A DNA stretch of 39,344 bases, from NCBI RefSeq assembly GCF_000430645.1, contig NZ_AUMK01000022.1, positions 1 to 39,344 of the forward strand. Reading direction: 5' to 3'. Positions within the stretch are counted from its first letter, which is position 1; the number at the start of each line of letters is the position of its first letter. The position numbers were made by a program, and so were the translations under genes. Shown in pieces: positions 1 through 8,662 of this stretch. The DNA is from Aquimarina latercula DSM 2041. GTDB taxonomy: Bacteria; Bacteroidota; Bacteroidia; Flavobacteriales; Flavobacteriaceae. The notes under the pieces are model-generated. The model was not told where the DNA came from. It did no database searches and was given only the letters and a program-made list of their open reading frames with translations.

Positions 1-72
1 CCCCGCCATTTCCACTGTTCTAAACTGCTGTACGAGTACATCGGTCCATATCTCTTGGTTTAATCCTGCCAT
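1..72 (-). CDS. Major capsid protein, N-terminal 24 codons (cut by window edge)
   Basis: A leftward frame opens with ATG at 72 and stays open to base 1. It begins MAGLNQEIWTDVLVQQF, a start I associate with major capsid proteins of Mu-like phages in Bacteroidetes. It lies 32 bases downstream of the protease/scaffold gene on the same strand. That is the expected protease, scaffold, capsid order of Mu (I, Z, T). Only the first 24 codons are visible, so the assignment rests on the N-terminal motif and on context. Confidence 0.65.
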   Translation of the reverse strand, partial: MAGLNQEIWTDVLVQQFRTVEMAG

Positions 73-104
73 AAGTAGTATAGTATTTAAATAGGTTCGT
101 GTTA

Positions 105-1292
105 TTATTCGGTGTAGTCTACTCCAAACTTTGCTTTAAACAAGGCTTTGAAAGTATCCAGGTCATTTGTTTTCTTGGCTTCCAAGGCTCTTGGGTCCTC
201 ACTCTGGTATTTATCCCAGTTCCATCCACTTCGTGAAGCGTTTGCTGTTGGGGTGCTTGTCGTTCCTGGTACGATCGTAGCTGCTAAAGAAGTACGCCCC
301 TGTAAGCCCTCTAGCACCGTTTCTAAGGTTTCTAATCCAGAATCTTTCCCGATCGCTTCATAGCTATCGCGTTGTTTTGCCGTAAATTTTCCAGCACCTT
401 GCGCAGCATCCAATAAGGCTTTTATCTTACCTTCCTTGATAGCATTAAGCGCAGCTTCTACATTCTCTTTTGCTGCTTTTTCAGTATTGTATTTATTCTC
501 TAAAGCGGTAAACCTTGCCTGAATTGCTTGTACCACCATTGTTTCTGAAGATTCCGGGGTCACATTTTGTAACCCTAAAAGTGTAATTGAACTCTGTTCC
601 ATAGTATATATAGGTTTGGATTTTTGTATGCTTTTTTGAGTGGGTTGTGGCGCGGCTGCGCGAGGTGTTTTTACCGGGATTCCTTTAGGGTTGGTATCGG
701 TAATTTTCATACTCGCAGCAAAACGGTTGTATATCTCATGACTTCCCACTGCTTTTGGGTCATCGATTTCAATATCTAGGGTAGCTTGCGGGTCAATGAT
801 CTCATCAATCAGCCCCGCTTCCAGGGCTTGTTCTGCACTAAACCAGTTGTCCCCAACTAACCATTTACTTACCTCGCTGGCTGTTTTTCCTGTTTTACTG
901 ACCAGCATACGCGTAAAATTCTTTCCTACTTCCTTTAATAGGTTGGCATTACTCAGATGGTCCTGATAGGTTCCGTAGGTATAGCCCGAAGCTGCATGAA
1001 TCATCTGAAAGCCATTAGACACCTGACGGCGTACCGTTCCTGCCTGTGCTAATACTGCACCCATCGAAGCACCGACACCAATCACATTGGTATCGACTTG
1101 TGAGGTGGCATTGATCAGGGTATTGTAGATCATATTCCCGTCAAATACCGCCCCGCCATAGCAGTGTAAATGCACATCTAGTATCGGGTAGCTTCCATCG
1201 AGTAAGGCAAATTGCTCCAAAAAATACGCCCCGTCACCATCCCAGATATACCCGTATAAATAAATGTTGTTGTTTTCTATCGTTAGTACCAT
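105..1292 (-). CDS. Head maturation protease fused to scaffold (ClpP/S14-like, Mu gpI/Z type)
   Basis: A 395-residue protein. Residues 1-170 form a ClpP-like serine protease. The nucleophile is in GASMGAV (Ser76), His99 is in QMIHAA, and a likely Asp148 sits in the GDNWFSAEQALEAGLID segment, typical of phage prohead proteases. Residues 230-340 are charged and helical, with a run of E, K and A, as in a scaffold. The C-terminus is polar. Mu makes its scaffold (Z) from an internal start in the protease gene, and here Met231 (ATG at 602, preceded by an AT-rich stretch) is a plausible internal start. The product should cleave scaffold and capsid during prohead maturation. It heads a leftward late unit with the capsid gene next. 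Confidence 0.88.
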   Translation of the reverse strand: MVLTIENNNIYLYGYIWDGDGAYFLEQFALLDGSYPILDVHLHCYGGAVFDGNMIYNTLINATSQVDTNVIGVGASMGAVLAQAGTVRRQVSNGFQMIHAASGYTYGTYQDHLSNANLLKEVGKNFTRMLVSKTGKTASEVSKWLVGDNWFSAEQALEAGLIDEIIDPQATLDIEIDDPKAVGSHEIYNRFAASMKITDTNPKGIPVKTPRAAAPQPTQKSIQKSKPIYTMEQSSITLLGLQNVTPESSETMVVQAIQARFTALENKYNTEKAAKENVEAALNAIKEGKIKALLDAAQGAGKFTAKQRDSYEAIGKDSGLETLETVLEGLQGRTSLAATIVPGTTSTPTANASRSGWNWDKYQSEDPRALEAKKTNDLDTFKALFKAKFGVDYTE

Positions 1293-1350
1293 GTGTGCCT
1301 GTTTGATGGGTCAAAAATCAACCAAGAAAACAACCAAATCAAATTCTTTA

Positions 1351-1384
1351 GAATGCCTTGCAATACTCTCTGAATGCCTTGCAA
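1351..1384. repeat. Direct repeat pair GAATGCCTTGCAA, 21-base period
   Basis: Two identical 13-base copies at 1351-1363 and 1372-1384. The period of two helical turns puts both on the same face of DNA, as for a dimeric activator. They lie within the divergent late control region. Confidence 0.6.
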
Positions 1385-1409
1385 AGGGATTGGGATTTCT
1401 GGGGTAGGG

Positions 1410-1432
1410 TTTGCGAATTTTACATTCGCAAA
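1410..1432. promoter_or_regulatory. Palindrome TTTGCGAA-N7-TTCGCAAA
   Basis: A perfect 8-base inverted repeat 14 bases before the ATG of the small terminase gene. Its size and symmetry suit an operator for a dimeric regulator. No regulator is assigned. Confidence 0.5.
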
Positions 1433-1445
1433 CACCACGGATACT

Positions 1446-1883
1446 ATGGCAAAAATGAACAATGAAAAGCTTCGAGGACTGGCGGAACGTATGTTTATCA
1501 ACGAAGGGATGACTGCCAAGGCAATTGCCCAGGAACTCGATAAACCCGAACAGACCATCGGGCGATGGAGAAAAGGACGCACCGGAGAAAAAGACTGGGA
1601 TACCAGACGGGCGGAACTCTTAAGTGCGCCCCACAAAATAAAAGAGATTCTTACCAAAGAACTACAACACATTGCCGAGGGTAATAAGGCGAATATTGAT
1701 GCCGATGCACTTTCCAAAATTGGTAAGGTCCTAGAAGGAATCAGCGGGAAGGTATCTGCCCAGGTCGTGATGAGTGTTTTTAAAGAATTTGATAACTGGA
1801 TGGCTGCCCAGGAACCCGAAACCGCTATTTTATTTCTGGACTGGCATAAAAAATTTTTGATCTATAAAGCAGGTTTAGAATAA
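1446..1883 (+). CDS. Terminase small subunit-like HTH protein (DUF1804 type)
   Basis: A 145-residue protein starting MAKMNNEKLRGLAE. I chose ATG 1446 over the earlier in-frame codons because these would place the 1410-1432 palindrome inside the coding sequence. An N-terminal helix-turn-helix (about residues 15-45: EGMTAKAIAQELDKPEQTIGRW, given here as a region) is followed by a helical part. This is the layout of small terminase subunits and DUF1804 proteins of Mu-like phages, which bind phage DNA and hand it to the large subunit. The stop overlaps the terminase large start by one base (TAATG), so the two are translationally coupled. The family name is by pattern recall. Confidence 0.7.
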   Translation: MAKMNNEKLRGLAERMFINEGMTAKAIAQELDKPEQTIGRWRKGRTGEKDWDTRRAELLSAPHKIKEILTKELQHIAEGNKANIDADALSKIGKVLEGISGKVSAQVVMSVFKEFDNWMAAQEPETAILFLDWHKKFLIYKAGLE

Positions 1884-3454
1884 TGACAGACGCTCAAAAA
1901 GAAAAATTACTCAACCAGTACGAAGCGCATTCCAAAAGAATACGCCAGGCGACCACTATTGATATCAATGAGACGCCCAAGCAAAAGCACGCACGTATCA
2001 AAGCTTTGCAAAAAGATTACGTAAAATGGTTCGAATATTATTTTCCGAATTTTGCCAAAAGTCCCTGCGCCTGGTTCCATAAAAAAATGGCACGGCTGAT
2101 CATTCAACATAAAGAGATCAATTTATTAGGTGAAATCTACCGTTCTGGTGCAAAATCTGTCCACTTAGGAATGGGTATTCCTTTGTACCTGTATTTTACA
2201 AAGGATATGTTTTATATGCTTTTAATCGGGCAAACCGACCGAAAAGCAAAAAAACTACTGGGTAAAATACAAGCGCAGTTACAGTACAACCAACGCCTTC
2301 GAAATGACTACGGGTCACGCTTTAAATTTGGTGACTGGATGAATGGAGATTTTACCACTACAGACGGGGTGAAATTTACTGCTATGAGTATCGGGCAATC
2401 CCCCAGGGGAGAAAGTGAGGAAGACAAACGCCCGGACTATATCTTGGTGGATGATGCCGATACCAAAAAACGATGTAAGAACGATGCGTTGAGTAGAGAA
2501 GCCTTAGAGTGGGTGCAGGAGGATTTAATGGGGTGTTTTGATGAAGGAGCAGCACGAAAACGTTTTGTGGTGGCTAACAACAATTTCCACAAAAACACCA
2601 TTATAAACCAACTAAAAACCCAGTATAAACAATACATCAAAAAGGCAAAGGATTGCGGGGATGAAGTGATACATCATATTGTAAGTGTCCCTGCGGTAAA
2701 GGACTTAATTAATTTCGAGCCTAACTGGAAAGAAAAAACGTCCGCGGACTACTGGCGTAAAAAGTTTCGAAATACTCCCTTTCGATCCTTTATGCGGGAG
2801 TATATGCATAAGCATATTGTAGAAGGTGTCATTTTTAAAAATGAAATGATTCTCTATAAAAAACGCTTGCAACTACGACAATATGACGGCTTGGTAGTGT
2901 ATGGGGATTTGTCCTATAAGAACCAGGGAGATCATAAAGCCATGTTTTTAATCGGGAAGAAAGGACGGGAATATCATATATTAAAGGTATTCAATCGCCA
3001 ATGTTCCCGTGCACAGGTTGCCGAGTGGCTCTATGATCTCTATGAGGACTGGAAGCTGGAAAAATACAATATTCGCTATTATATCGAAGGCTTGTTTGCT
3101 ATGGATGAATTTGTGAATGATTTTGATGTAGAAGGAGACAAACGGGGGTATCATATTCCGGTGATCGCTGACAAACGACCCAAAGCAGATAAGGCAGACC
3201 GTATCGAATCCATGCTGGGTTATTATGTCCGTCAATGGATTTTTATAGATGCTGCCCTCAAAGAAGACCCGGACACCGCCTTGTATTTAGAACACCTGCT
3301 AGCCTTTGAAAAAGGAAGCGGTACGCCTGATGATGCCCCCGATGCCCAACACGGAGCGATCTCTAAACTAAACAAAGACACCTTTATTGATCATTTCCCG
3401 CCAGAGATTACCGAGCGGATGGAAGATATACGAATGAACCCTAACCGATTTTAA
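1883..3454 (+). CDS. Terminase large subunit (Mu gp28-like)
   Basis: A 523-residue DNA-packaging motor. The N-terminal ATPase half has a deviant Walker A, RSGAKS (87-92), and a Walker B ending ILVDDAD (187-193). The C-terminal half fits an RNase H-like nuclease, with acidic residues in VYGDLSY (Asp342), YYIEG (Glu402) and DDAPDAQHG (Asp484/Asp487). In Mu-like phages this enzyme cuts host-flanked phage DNA and pumps it into the prohead through the portal. Its ATG overlaps the stop of the small subunit, and the gp36-like gene starts one base after its stop. Length is normal for the family. Confidence 0.9.
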   Translation: MTDAQKEKLLNQYEAHSKRIRQATTIDINETPKQKHARIKALQKDYVKWFEYYFPNFAKSPCAWFHKKMARLIIQHKEINLLGEIYRSGAKSVHLGMGIPLYLYFTKDMFYMLLIGQTDRKAKKLLGKIQAQLQYNQRLRNDYGSRFKFGDWMNGDFTTTDGVKFTAMSIGQSPRGESEEDKRPDYILVDDADTKKRCKNDALSREALEWVQEDLMGCFDEGAARKRFVVANNNFHKNTIINQLKTQYKQYIKKAKDCGDEVIHHIVSVPAVKDLINFEPNWKEKTSADYWRKKFRNTPFRSFMREYMHKHIVEGVIFKNEMILYKKRLQLRQYDGLVVYGDLSYKNQGDHKAMFLIGKKGREYHILKVFNRQCSRAQVAEWLYDLYEDWKLEKYNIRYYIEGLFAMDEFVNDFDVEGDKRGYHIPVIADKRPKADKADRIESMLGYYVRQWIFIDAALKEDPDTALYLEHLLAFEKGSGTPDDAPDAQHGAISKLNKDTFIDHFPPEITERMEDIRMNPNRF

Positions 3455-3455
3455 T

Positions 3456-3896
3456 ATGCGATTTTTATTAGACCAGGATTATACCGCCATTGTGCGAAAT
3501 GAAATCAAAGACCTTTTATTAGAGGACTATACCGAAACCAAACTATTCACCGCGGAAAACATGGCAATTGCACAAATCAAAAACAATTTGTTTGGGCATT
3601 ATGATACAGATTTGATTTTCCAGCTATGGGAAGATATGGACCAGCCCGACCCCAGAAACGCCTATGTCGTGATGATCACTTTGGATTGTACCTTATACCA
3701 TTTATATACCTCGCTGGCTCCTGAGCGTATCCCCAAGCTTCGTTCGGATCGTTATCAGGATGTTTTAAACTGGCTAAAAGAGGTGACCATTGGAAAAAAG
3801 ACCGCCGATTTACCCAGAATTACGGACATCTCAGGAACGGAACAAATAGGGTTTGTCATCAATTCCGAATATGATAACGAAGACAACCGATGGTAA
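3456..3896 (+). CDS. Mu gp36-like head protein (DUF1320)
   Basis: A 146-residue, mostly helical protein (MRFLLDQDYTAIVRNEIKDL). Its pattern resembles DUF1320/gp36: an N-terminal helix bundle, a middle with NAYVVMITLDCTLYHLY, and a short polar tail. Proteins of this family are thought to act as head-tail connectors. It sits tightly between terminase and portal, as in other Mu-like phages. Confidence 0.7.
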   Translation: MRFLLDQDYTAIVRNEIKDLLLEDYTETKLFTAENMAIAQIKNNLFGHYDTDLIFQLWEDMDQPDPRNAYVVMITLDCTLYHLYTSLAPERIPKLRSDRYQDVLNWLKEVTIGKKTADLPRITDISGTEQIGFVINSEYDNEDNRW

Positions 3897-3952
3897 GGAG
3901 TGTTTAAGTCCTGTTTAAATTCAATTCTAAGCGCATAAAAAAGTTTTAACGT

Positions 3953-6505
3953 ATGAACATATACAACTATATAAAATCGTTCGGCTCAGGGCAAAAAAAA
4001 CAAAGCCCTTATATGAGGGTGTCCTCTGGTAAAATGACCAAACGAGATATTGACGATGTGATGAATATCGTCAACAAGATTACCAAGTCTTTTGTGGATC
4101 GCTCCCGAAAGGATATACAAAAGTGGCGACAAGCTATAAAGATCGCAGAGAACCCCGAAAAACCACGGCTATATATATACCATGATCTGATCAATGATCT
4201 GATGACGGACGGGCATCTACAGGCGCAAATACAACTGCGGGAGAATGCCACCCTAAACACGGAGTTCTACATTAAAAGGGAAGACGGCACTATTAACGAT
4301 GAAGCTACCGAGATTATACGCCAGGAGTGGTTCTATGAGTTTTTGAAAGAAGCTATCGGGGCAAAGCTGCGCGGAACCAAGGTACTACAGTTTACTAGTT
4401 TTGGCGGGAAACATATCTCTTTTGAGATCATCCCCCAACGCAATACCGTACCTGTTTTAAAGCTGGTGATTCCTGACCTATCCAAAGAAGAAGGCATCCG
4501 CTATGATGATCCGTACTTTGAAAACTGGCTCATTCAAATCGGAAAAGATAAGGACCTGGGTATTTTAAACAATGTAGTACCTAACCTTATTTGGAAACGT
4601 AATGTATTACAAGCCTGGGCGGAGTTCTGCGAAAAGTTTGGACTTCCGATGGTTACCGCTACTACCAATAAGTACGATCAGGAGACTATTAGTAAAATAG
4701 ATTATATGTTGCGTAAGCTTGCCATGGCATCCCGTGGAGTGTTTCCTGAAGGCTCTAAGGTCGAATACAAAGAAGCCAACCGCACCGATGCCTATCAGAC
4801 CTTTGATAAGTTCTGTAAGCGTAATAATGAAGAAATTAGTAAGCCCATTGTAGGCGGTACCATGCTCACCGATGACGGGAGCAGCAAGTCACAAAGTGAA
4901 GTCCATGAGCGCAATATCGATAAGAAAATTGCCGTAGCCGATAAGCGACACCTTACATTTTTGGTGAATGATTGCCTGTTGCCTATTCTACGAAATCAGG
5001 GCTATACTGAAATTGGTAAAAATGATAAATTCGAATTTGACCAGGGACACGCCCTGGAGCTTACCGAATATTGGACCATTACCCAAGGGGTCATGCAGGA
5101 GTATGAGGTAGACCCGGAGTGGATTTCTAAGACCTTTAGTATTCCTATTACGGGCAAAAAAAAAAGCCCGGCACCAACCCTTCCCATAACCCAAGCATTG
5201 ACAAGGACTAAGGTATCCGGGGTACTATTGCCGAATTACCCGGTAGACAAATGTTGCCCAGTGCTTCCTCATGCTCGCAGCGGTTCTTTTGAAAAAGCCA
5301 TCAAAAACCTAACCCGTCAATTACTCACCGCTGTTTGGGAAGAGGATAATACCTTACCCGCCCGTGCGCAATTAATTGCCCTGGAAGCGCGGGAACTGGT
5401 TAAAGGGCTCTTTGAAGGATGGGGCGAACGTCGCCTGGAGATCGCCTATAACGCACCGGATCATTTGGCACTGCAACTAATGGAACACAACCTGTTTGAA
5501 TTTGCCACCTCCAAAACAGAAGCGCGCCTGGCGTCCGTATCGCAATTACTCATTGATAAAGACGCCTTGCAAATTCGTTCCAAATCAGACTTTTTCAAAG
5601 AAGCCGAAAAGATTACCACCGATTTTAACCGTACCTGGCTGGAAACAGAATACAACCTATCGATATCCGTGGGGCAAAACGCAGCGAATTATGTACGCTT
5701 TATGGACGAAAAAGACACCGTTACTAGTCTCGTACAATATAGTACCGCAGGAGACAACAAGGTGCGTAGCGAACACCAATTACTAGAAGGTAGAGTGTTC
5801 GATCTAAACGATTCCGAAGCAATGGATCTCTTCCCGCCTAATGGGTATAACTGCCGTTGTGAATTCCAACAATATTTGGGCGGGTCCAATACCGTGATCA
5901 GTAAAGGAAGCACCGCCAAAAAATTACTCGGTGATAGTTTTAAGGACTCTCAGTTTGATGTGAACCGCGGGGATACCAAGCAGGTATTTACCAAGGAGCA
6001 GTACTACCACGATATAAAAGGACTGAACGGCAACCTGAAAAAAATGGACTATAAAGACAATTACGGGCTAAAGGACTGGAAAGATTTTAAAGCCGATTTA
6101 GACGCCTTGCCAATCGATAGTACTATTAGTAAAAACAATGTTGCGGAATTATTCCAGGTAGACGGCTCTCAAGGTGGGGACTTTATGGGATTCAAAGACC
6201 ACTTAAAACGCCAGCTCATCCTGAAGAAAAACACCTTTAGTAAGCAAACCGATTCCACCACTAAGGCACGGCTGTTTCCGCATATTGAAAAAGTACTCAA
6301 AAACCCCGATGAAGTGTATTTGCATTCCCACAACCCTAAAAAGGGAAGCTTTCAAACGCGCTATGTGAAATTTTATAACGATCGCATGATGGTAGTAGAC
6401 ACCCGACTGGGAAATAACAATATGGAGATCACAAACTGGGAAGGAATGACCAGTAAAGAAAGTACGGTTAGAAACGGATTACTCATTCAAAAAAGACAAC
6501 GATAA
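3953..6505 (+). CDS. Portal (DUF935, gp29-like) fused to MuF head protein and C-terminal nuclease-like domain
   Basis: An 850-residue protein where Mu has two separate genes, gp29 and gp30/F. Residues 1-400 match a DUF935 portal: a helical N-terminus, then a portal core with FCEKFGLPMVTATTNKYDQ and a segment ending TFSIPITGKK. Residues 440-640 match the MuF/SPP1 gp7 minor head fold and end in the signature PPNGYNCRCEFQ (Cys634 and Cys636). Residues 665-850 resemble a phage barnase/EndoU/colicin-like nuclease (PBECR type), with LFPHIEKVLKNPDEVYLHS, then RYVKFYNDRMMVVDTR and EITNWEG. The portal/MuF border lies on an A10 tract (5156-5165). The gene starts 56 bases after gp36, and its stop overlaps the tape measure start (TAATG). 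Portal and MuF are well supported; the nuclease call is by pattern only. Confidence 0.85.
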   Translation: MNIYNYIKSFGSGQKKQSPYMRVSSGKMTKRDIDDVMNIVNKITKSFVDRSRKDIQKWRQAIKIAENPEKPRLYIYHDLINDLMTDGHLQAQIQLRENATLNTEFYIKREDGTINDEATEIIRQEWFYEFLKEAIGAKLRGTKVLQFTSFGGKHISFEIIPQRNTVPVLKLVIPDLSKEEGIRYDDPYFENWLIQIGKDKDLGILNNVVPNLIWKRNVLQAWAEFCEKFGLPMVTATTNKYDQETISKIDYMLRKLAMASRGVFPEGSKVEYKEANRTDAYQTFDKFCKRNNEEISKPIVGGTMLTDDGSSKSQSEVHERNIDKKIAVADKRHLTFLVNDCLLPILRNQGYTEIGKNDKFEFDQGHALELTEYWTITQGVMQEYEVDPEWISKTFSIPITGKKKSPAPTLPITQALTRTKVSGVLLPNYPVDKCCPVLPHARSGSFEKAIKNLTRQLLTAVWEEDNTLPARAQLIALEARELVKGLFEGWGERRLEIAYNAPDHLALQLMEHNLFEFATSKTEARLASVSQLLIDKDALQIRSKSDFFKEAEKITTDFNRTWLETEYNLSISVGQNAANYVRFMDEKDTVTSLVQYSTAGDNKVRSEHQLLEGRVFDLNDSEAMDLFPPNGYNCRCEFQQYLGGSNTVISKGSTAKKLLGDSFKDSQFDVNRGDTKQVFTKEQYYHDIKGLNGNLKKMDYKDNYGLKDWKDFKADLDALPIDSTISKNNVAELFQVDGSQGGDFMGFKDHLKRQLILKKNTFSKQTDSTTKARLFPHIEKVLKNPDEVYLHSHNPKKGSFQTRYVKFYNDRMMVVDTRLGNNNMEITNWEGMTSKESTVRNGLLIQKRQR
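5151..5170 (+). promoter_or_regulatory. Candidate slippage site: A10 between CGGGC and GCCCG
   Basis: Ten A residues (5156-5165) are flanked by perfectly complementary 5-base arms, at the join between portal and MuF domains. In the main frame the tract encodes part of TGKKKSPAP. Adding one A brings a stop about 16 codons after the tract; losing one A brings a stop within about 8 codons (TAA at 5188). Either would end the protein near residue 410-420, about the size of a stand-alone portal. Tracts of nine or more A are known sites of polymerase slippage. It could also be a sequencing indel. Confidence 0.45.
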
Positions 6506-8655
6506 TGGCGGTAAAATCAAAAATTGAGTTGTTAATGGAGCTTAAAAACAAGCTGTTTAACAAACGTCTTATGAAGACTCAGCAGCGCATCAAAAAAGGT
6601 ACAGAGAAGATGCGCGGGCATTTAAACAAATTACGACTAAACACGGTAAAAACCTTTGCAGCGATGCGCAACGAAATACCATTATTTGGTCGGGCTATGG
6701 ATTTGCTGGGCAACCCCTATGCGCTGATCATTGCAGGAGCCATCGCCCTGACTGGGGTGATGGCTAAGGGATTTGTGGAAGCTCGTAAATTCAATCATGA
6801 GTTTTTACAAATCAAACAACTGAACCTGGATAAGTCCTCCAAGCAGCTGGGTAATTACAAAGAACAGATACGGGATGCAGCCTTTGAGGTAGGTACAAAT
6901 TTACAGGATTCTACCCGCGCCTTTTACGATCTGCAATCCGCTACCGGAGTCTACGGACAGGATGCCGTATCCATCTTTAAAAAAGTAGGACGCTTTTCTA
7001 TTGCCACGGGTGCAGGGCTGGGCGATAGTATGAACGCCACTACCAAGGCAATGAAAGCCTTTGGACTGGGCGTTGGGGATATCGATCATATGTTAGAATC
7101 CAATGCTAAAACGGTACAAGTAGGGATTACTACCTTTGATGAGCTTGCCAGAGTACAAACTGAATACGCAGGAGCAGCAGCCGGAGCAGGGCAAAGTGTT
7201 GATACCGCTAACAAGATATTTGCAGCCTTTACCTCCATTGCCAAAGACAGTGCCACCGCAGCCACCATGACTAAATCCGCCTTTCAGGGACTCACCCAAG
7301 CCGGAACCGTTAAAGGGCTTAAAAAAATAGGAATCAGCCTGTATGATGGTAACGGACAAATGCGGGATTTAGGCACGGTACTGGGAGAAGTAACCGCCAA
7401 GTTTAAGAAAATGACCCCAAAACAGATTGATAAGCTGATCAATAAAATCGGTGGACCCGAAGGACTGAGAAACCTTTTTGTGAAACTAAAGACTGGGGCG
7501 GATGATTTTCATAGCACCTTACAAGCCTTTGACGCTTCACAATACAGTATCGATGCAGCTCTTAAAAATGCGCAGGGCGATGTAACGGTATTAGCTGAGA
7601 TTGTTAAAAACCGATTTAATACCGCCATGTCCAAACTGGGAGAGTTGATCCTACCATTGGTAGCACGAGGACTGGATTTTATTAATCGTATGATTGTAGG
7701 TTCTTATAATGCTTATAATAGCTTTACCAAATGGATACAATCAGGAAGTGCTGGGGCGGAACGGTTCCAGCGGGTAATGTATGTACTAGGCGGGATGTTT
7801 GCTGCCCATATTGTAAAGCTGGTTATTACCAACGGGCTTACCTTAACCACTATTGGACTGACTAAATTATGGACAGGCGTACAATGGCTTTTAAATGCTG
7901 CCTTAACTGCAAATCCTATTGGACTGGTTGTGATGGCTATAGGTGCGCTTATAGGTGCTATTATATATGTGGTAAAGAAAACCGAAGGATGGGGCAAGTC
8001 CTGGGAAGCTTTTAAGAAAATAGCCTCCGCAGTATGGCAACAAACCAAAGCCAACTTTTTCTTTTTTGTGGATTCCATCAAATACGGTATTGAAAAAATG
8101 TGGTTGCGTATCAAAAATGTAGGACAACGACTGGTGGCATTTGCTACCAAAGTAAAGGAAGCGGTACAACTTGCAATGGCAGGGAATTTCAGCGCAGCTA
8201 GGGAAGCCATGAACAGGCAAATAGTAACCGAAGCTGATAAGCAGTTGCAAGCCCTGGAAGCCAGAAGAAAGCAACAAAAAGAAGCCTTTAGAAAACAGAC
8301 ACTCGATAACGCCAGAGAAGTGGTCAATGCTGCTAAAGATATCAGTATAAAGCTAAAGAAAGGAAGTAACAAAAAAGAGGAAAGTGCCGAGAATAAAGGG
8401 TTACTCCCCACAGACAACCCAACTGGAGACAATGACGATGGAAAAACCTTAGGCGGTGTTGGAGGGTCACAAATTGGAGATGTAAGCTCCAAGGCGTCAC
8501 AACCCAAAAATATCACGGTACATATCGAAGCCCTGAATAAAGGAGGGATCAATACCCAGAACACCACCTTATCAAAAATGAATCCGCAAGAGATCGAACA
8601 ATGGTTTATTGAAACTGCATTACGCGCCGTTCGCGCCATTGAAACCTCACAATAA
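6505..8655 (+). CDS. Tail tape measure protein
   Basis: A 716-residue protein. The N-terminus is basic and helical, followed by a hydrophobic segment near 69-88 (NPYALIIAGAIALTGVMAKGF region). The 100-400 stretch is rich in A, G and K and matches the TP901-type tape measure core (GTNLQDSTRAFYDLQSATGV, GAGLGDSMNATTKAMKAFG). Two more hydrophobic segments lie near 425-450 and 472-490 (GLVVMAIGALIGAIIYVV), then a charged helical region (540-640) and a polar tail. The protein sets tail length and probably takes part in DNA passage through the inner membrane. At 716 residues it suggests a rather short tail. It follows the portal-MuF gene with a one-base overlap; sheath and tube genes are not in the visible block. 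Confidence 0.85.
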   Translation: MAVKSKIELLMELKNKLFNKRLMKTQQRIKKGTEKMRGHLNKLRLNTVKTFAAMRNEIPLFGRAMDLLGNPYALIIAGAIALTGVMAKGFVEARKFNHEFLQIKQLNLDKSSKQLGNYKEQIRDAAFEVGTNLQDSTRAFYDLQSATGVYGQDAVSIFKKVGRFSIATGAGLGDSMNATTKAMKAFGLGVGDIDHMLESNAKTVQVGITTFDELARVQTEYAGAAAGAGQSVDTANKIFAAFTSIAKDSATAATMTKSAFQGLTQAGTVKGLKKIGISLYDGNGQMRDLGTVLGEVTAKFKKMTPKQIDKLINKIGGPEGLRNLFVKLKTGADDFHSTLQAFDASQYSIDAALKNAQGDVTVLAEIVKNRFNTAMSKLGELILPLVARGLDFINRMIVGSYNAYNSFTKWIQSGSAGAERFQRVMYVLGGMFAAHIVKLVITNGLTLTTIGLTKLWTGVQWLLNAALTANPIGLVVMAIGALIGAIIYVVKKTEGWGKSWEAFKKIASAVWQQTKANFFFFVDSIKYGIEKMWLRIKNVGQRLVAFATKVKEAVQLAMAGNFSAAREAMNRQIVTEADKQLQALEARRKQQKEAFRKQTLDNAREVVNAAKDISIKLKKGSNKKEESAENKGLLPTDNPTGDNDDGKTLGGVGGSQIGDVSSKASQPKNITVHIEALNKGGINTQNTTLSKMNPQEIEQWFIETALRAVRAIETSQ

Positions 8656-8662
8656 TTATAGT

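Larger units (their letters stand above)
1293..1445. promoter_or_regulatory. Divergent late control region between protease and terminase genes
   Basis: This 153-base gap separates leftward and rightward structural genes, so it must drive both. A 13-base direct repeat GAATGCCTTGCAA occurs at 1351-1363 and 1372-1384, start-to-start spacing 21 bases, which is two helical turns. A perfect palindrome, TTTGCGAA and TTCGCAAA with a 7-base spacer, lies at 1410-1432, just before the terminase gene. No clean TAnnTTTG box was found; TAGGGTTTG at 1405-1413 has one base too many. This suggests promoters that need a phage activator, as Mu late promoters need C or Mor. The activator gene is not identified. 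Confidence 0.55.

Noticed and set aside
1283..1717. Leftward frame across the late control gap and small terminase
   Set aside because: Overlaps the terminase gene and the protease start; no protein-like pattern.
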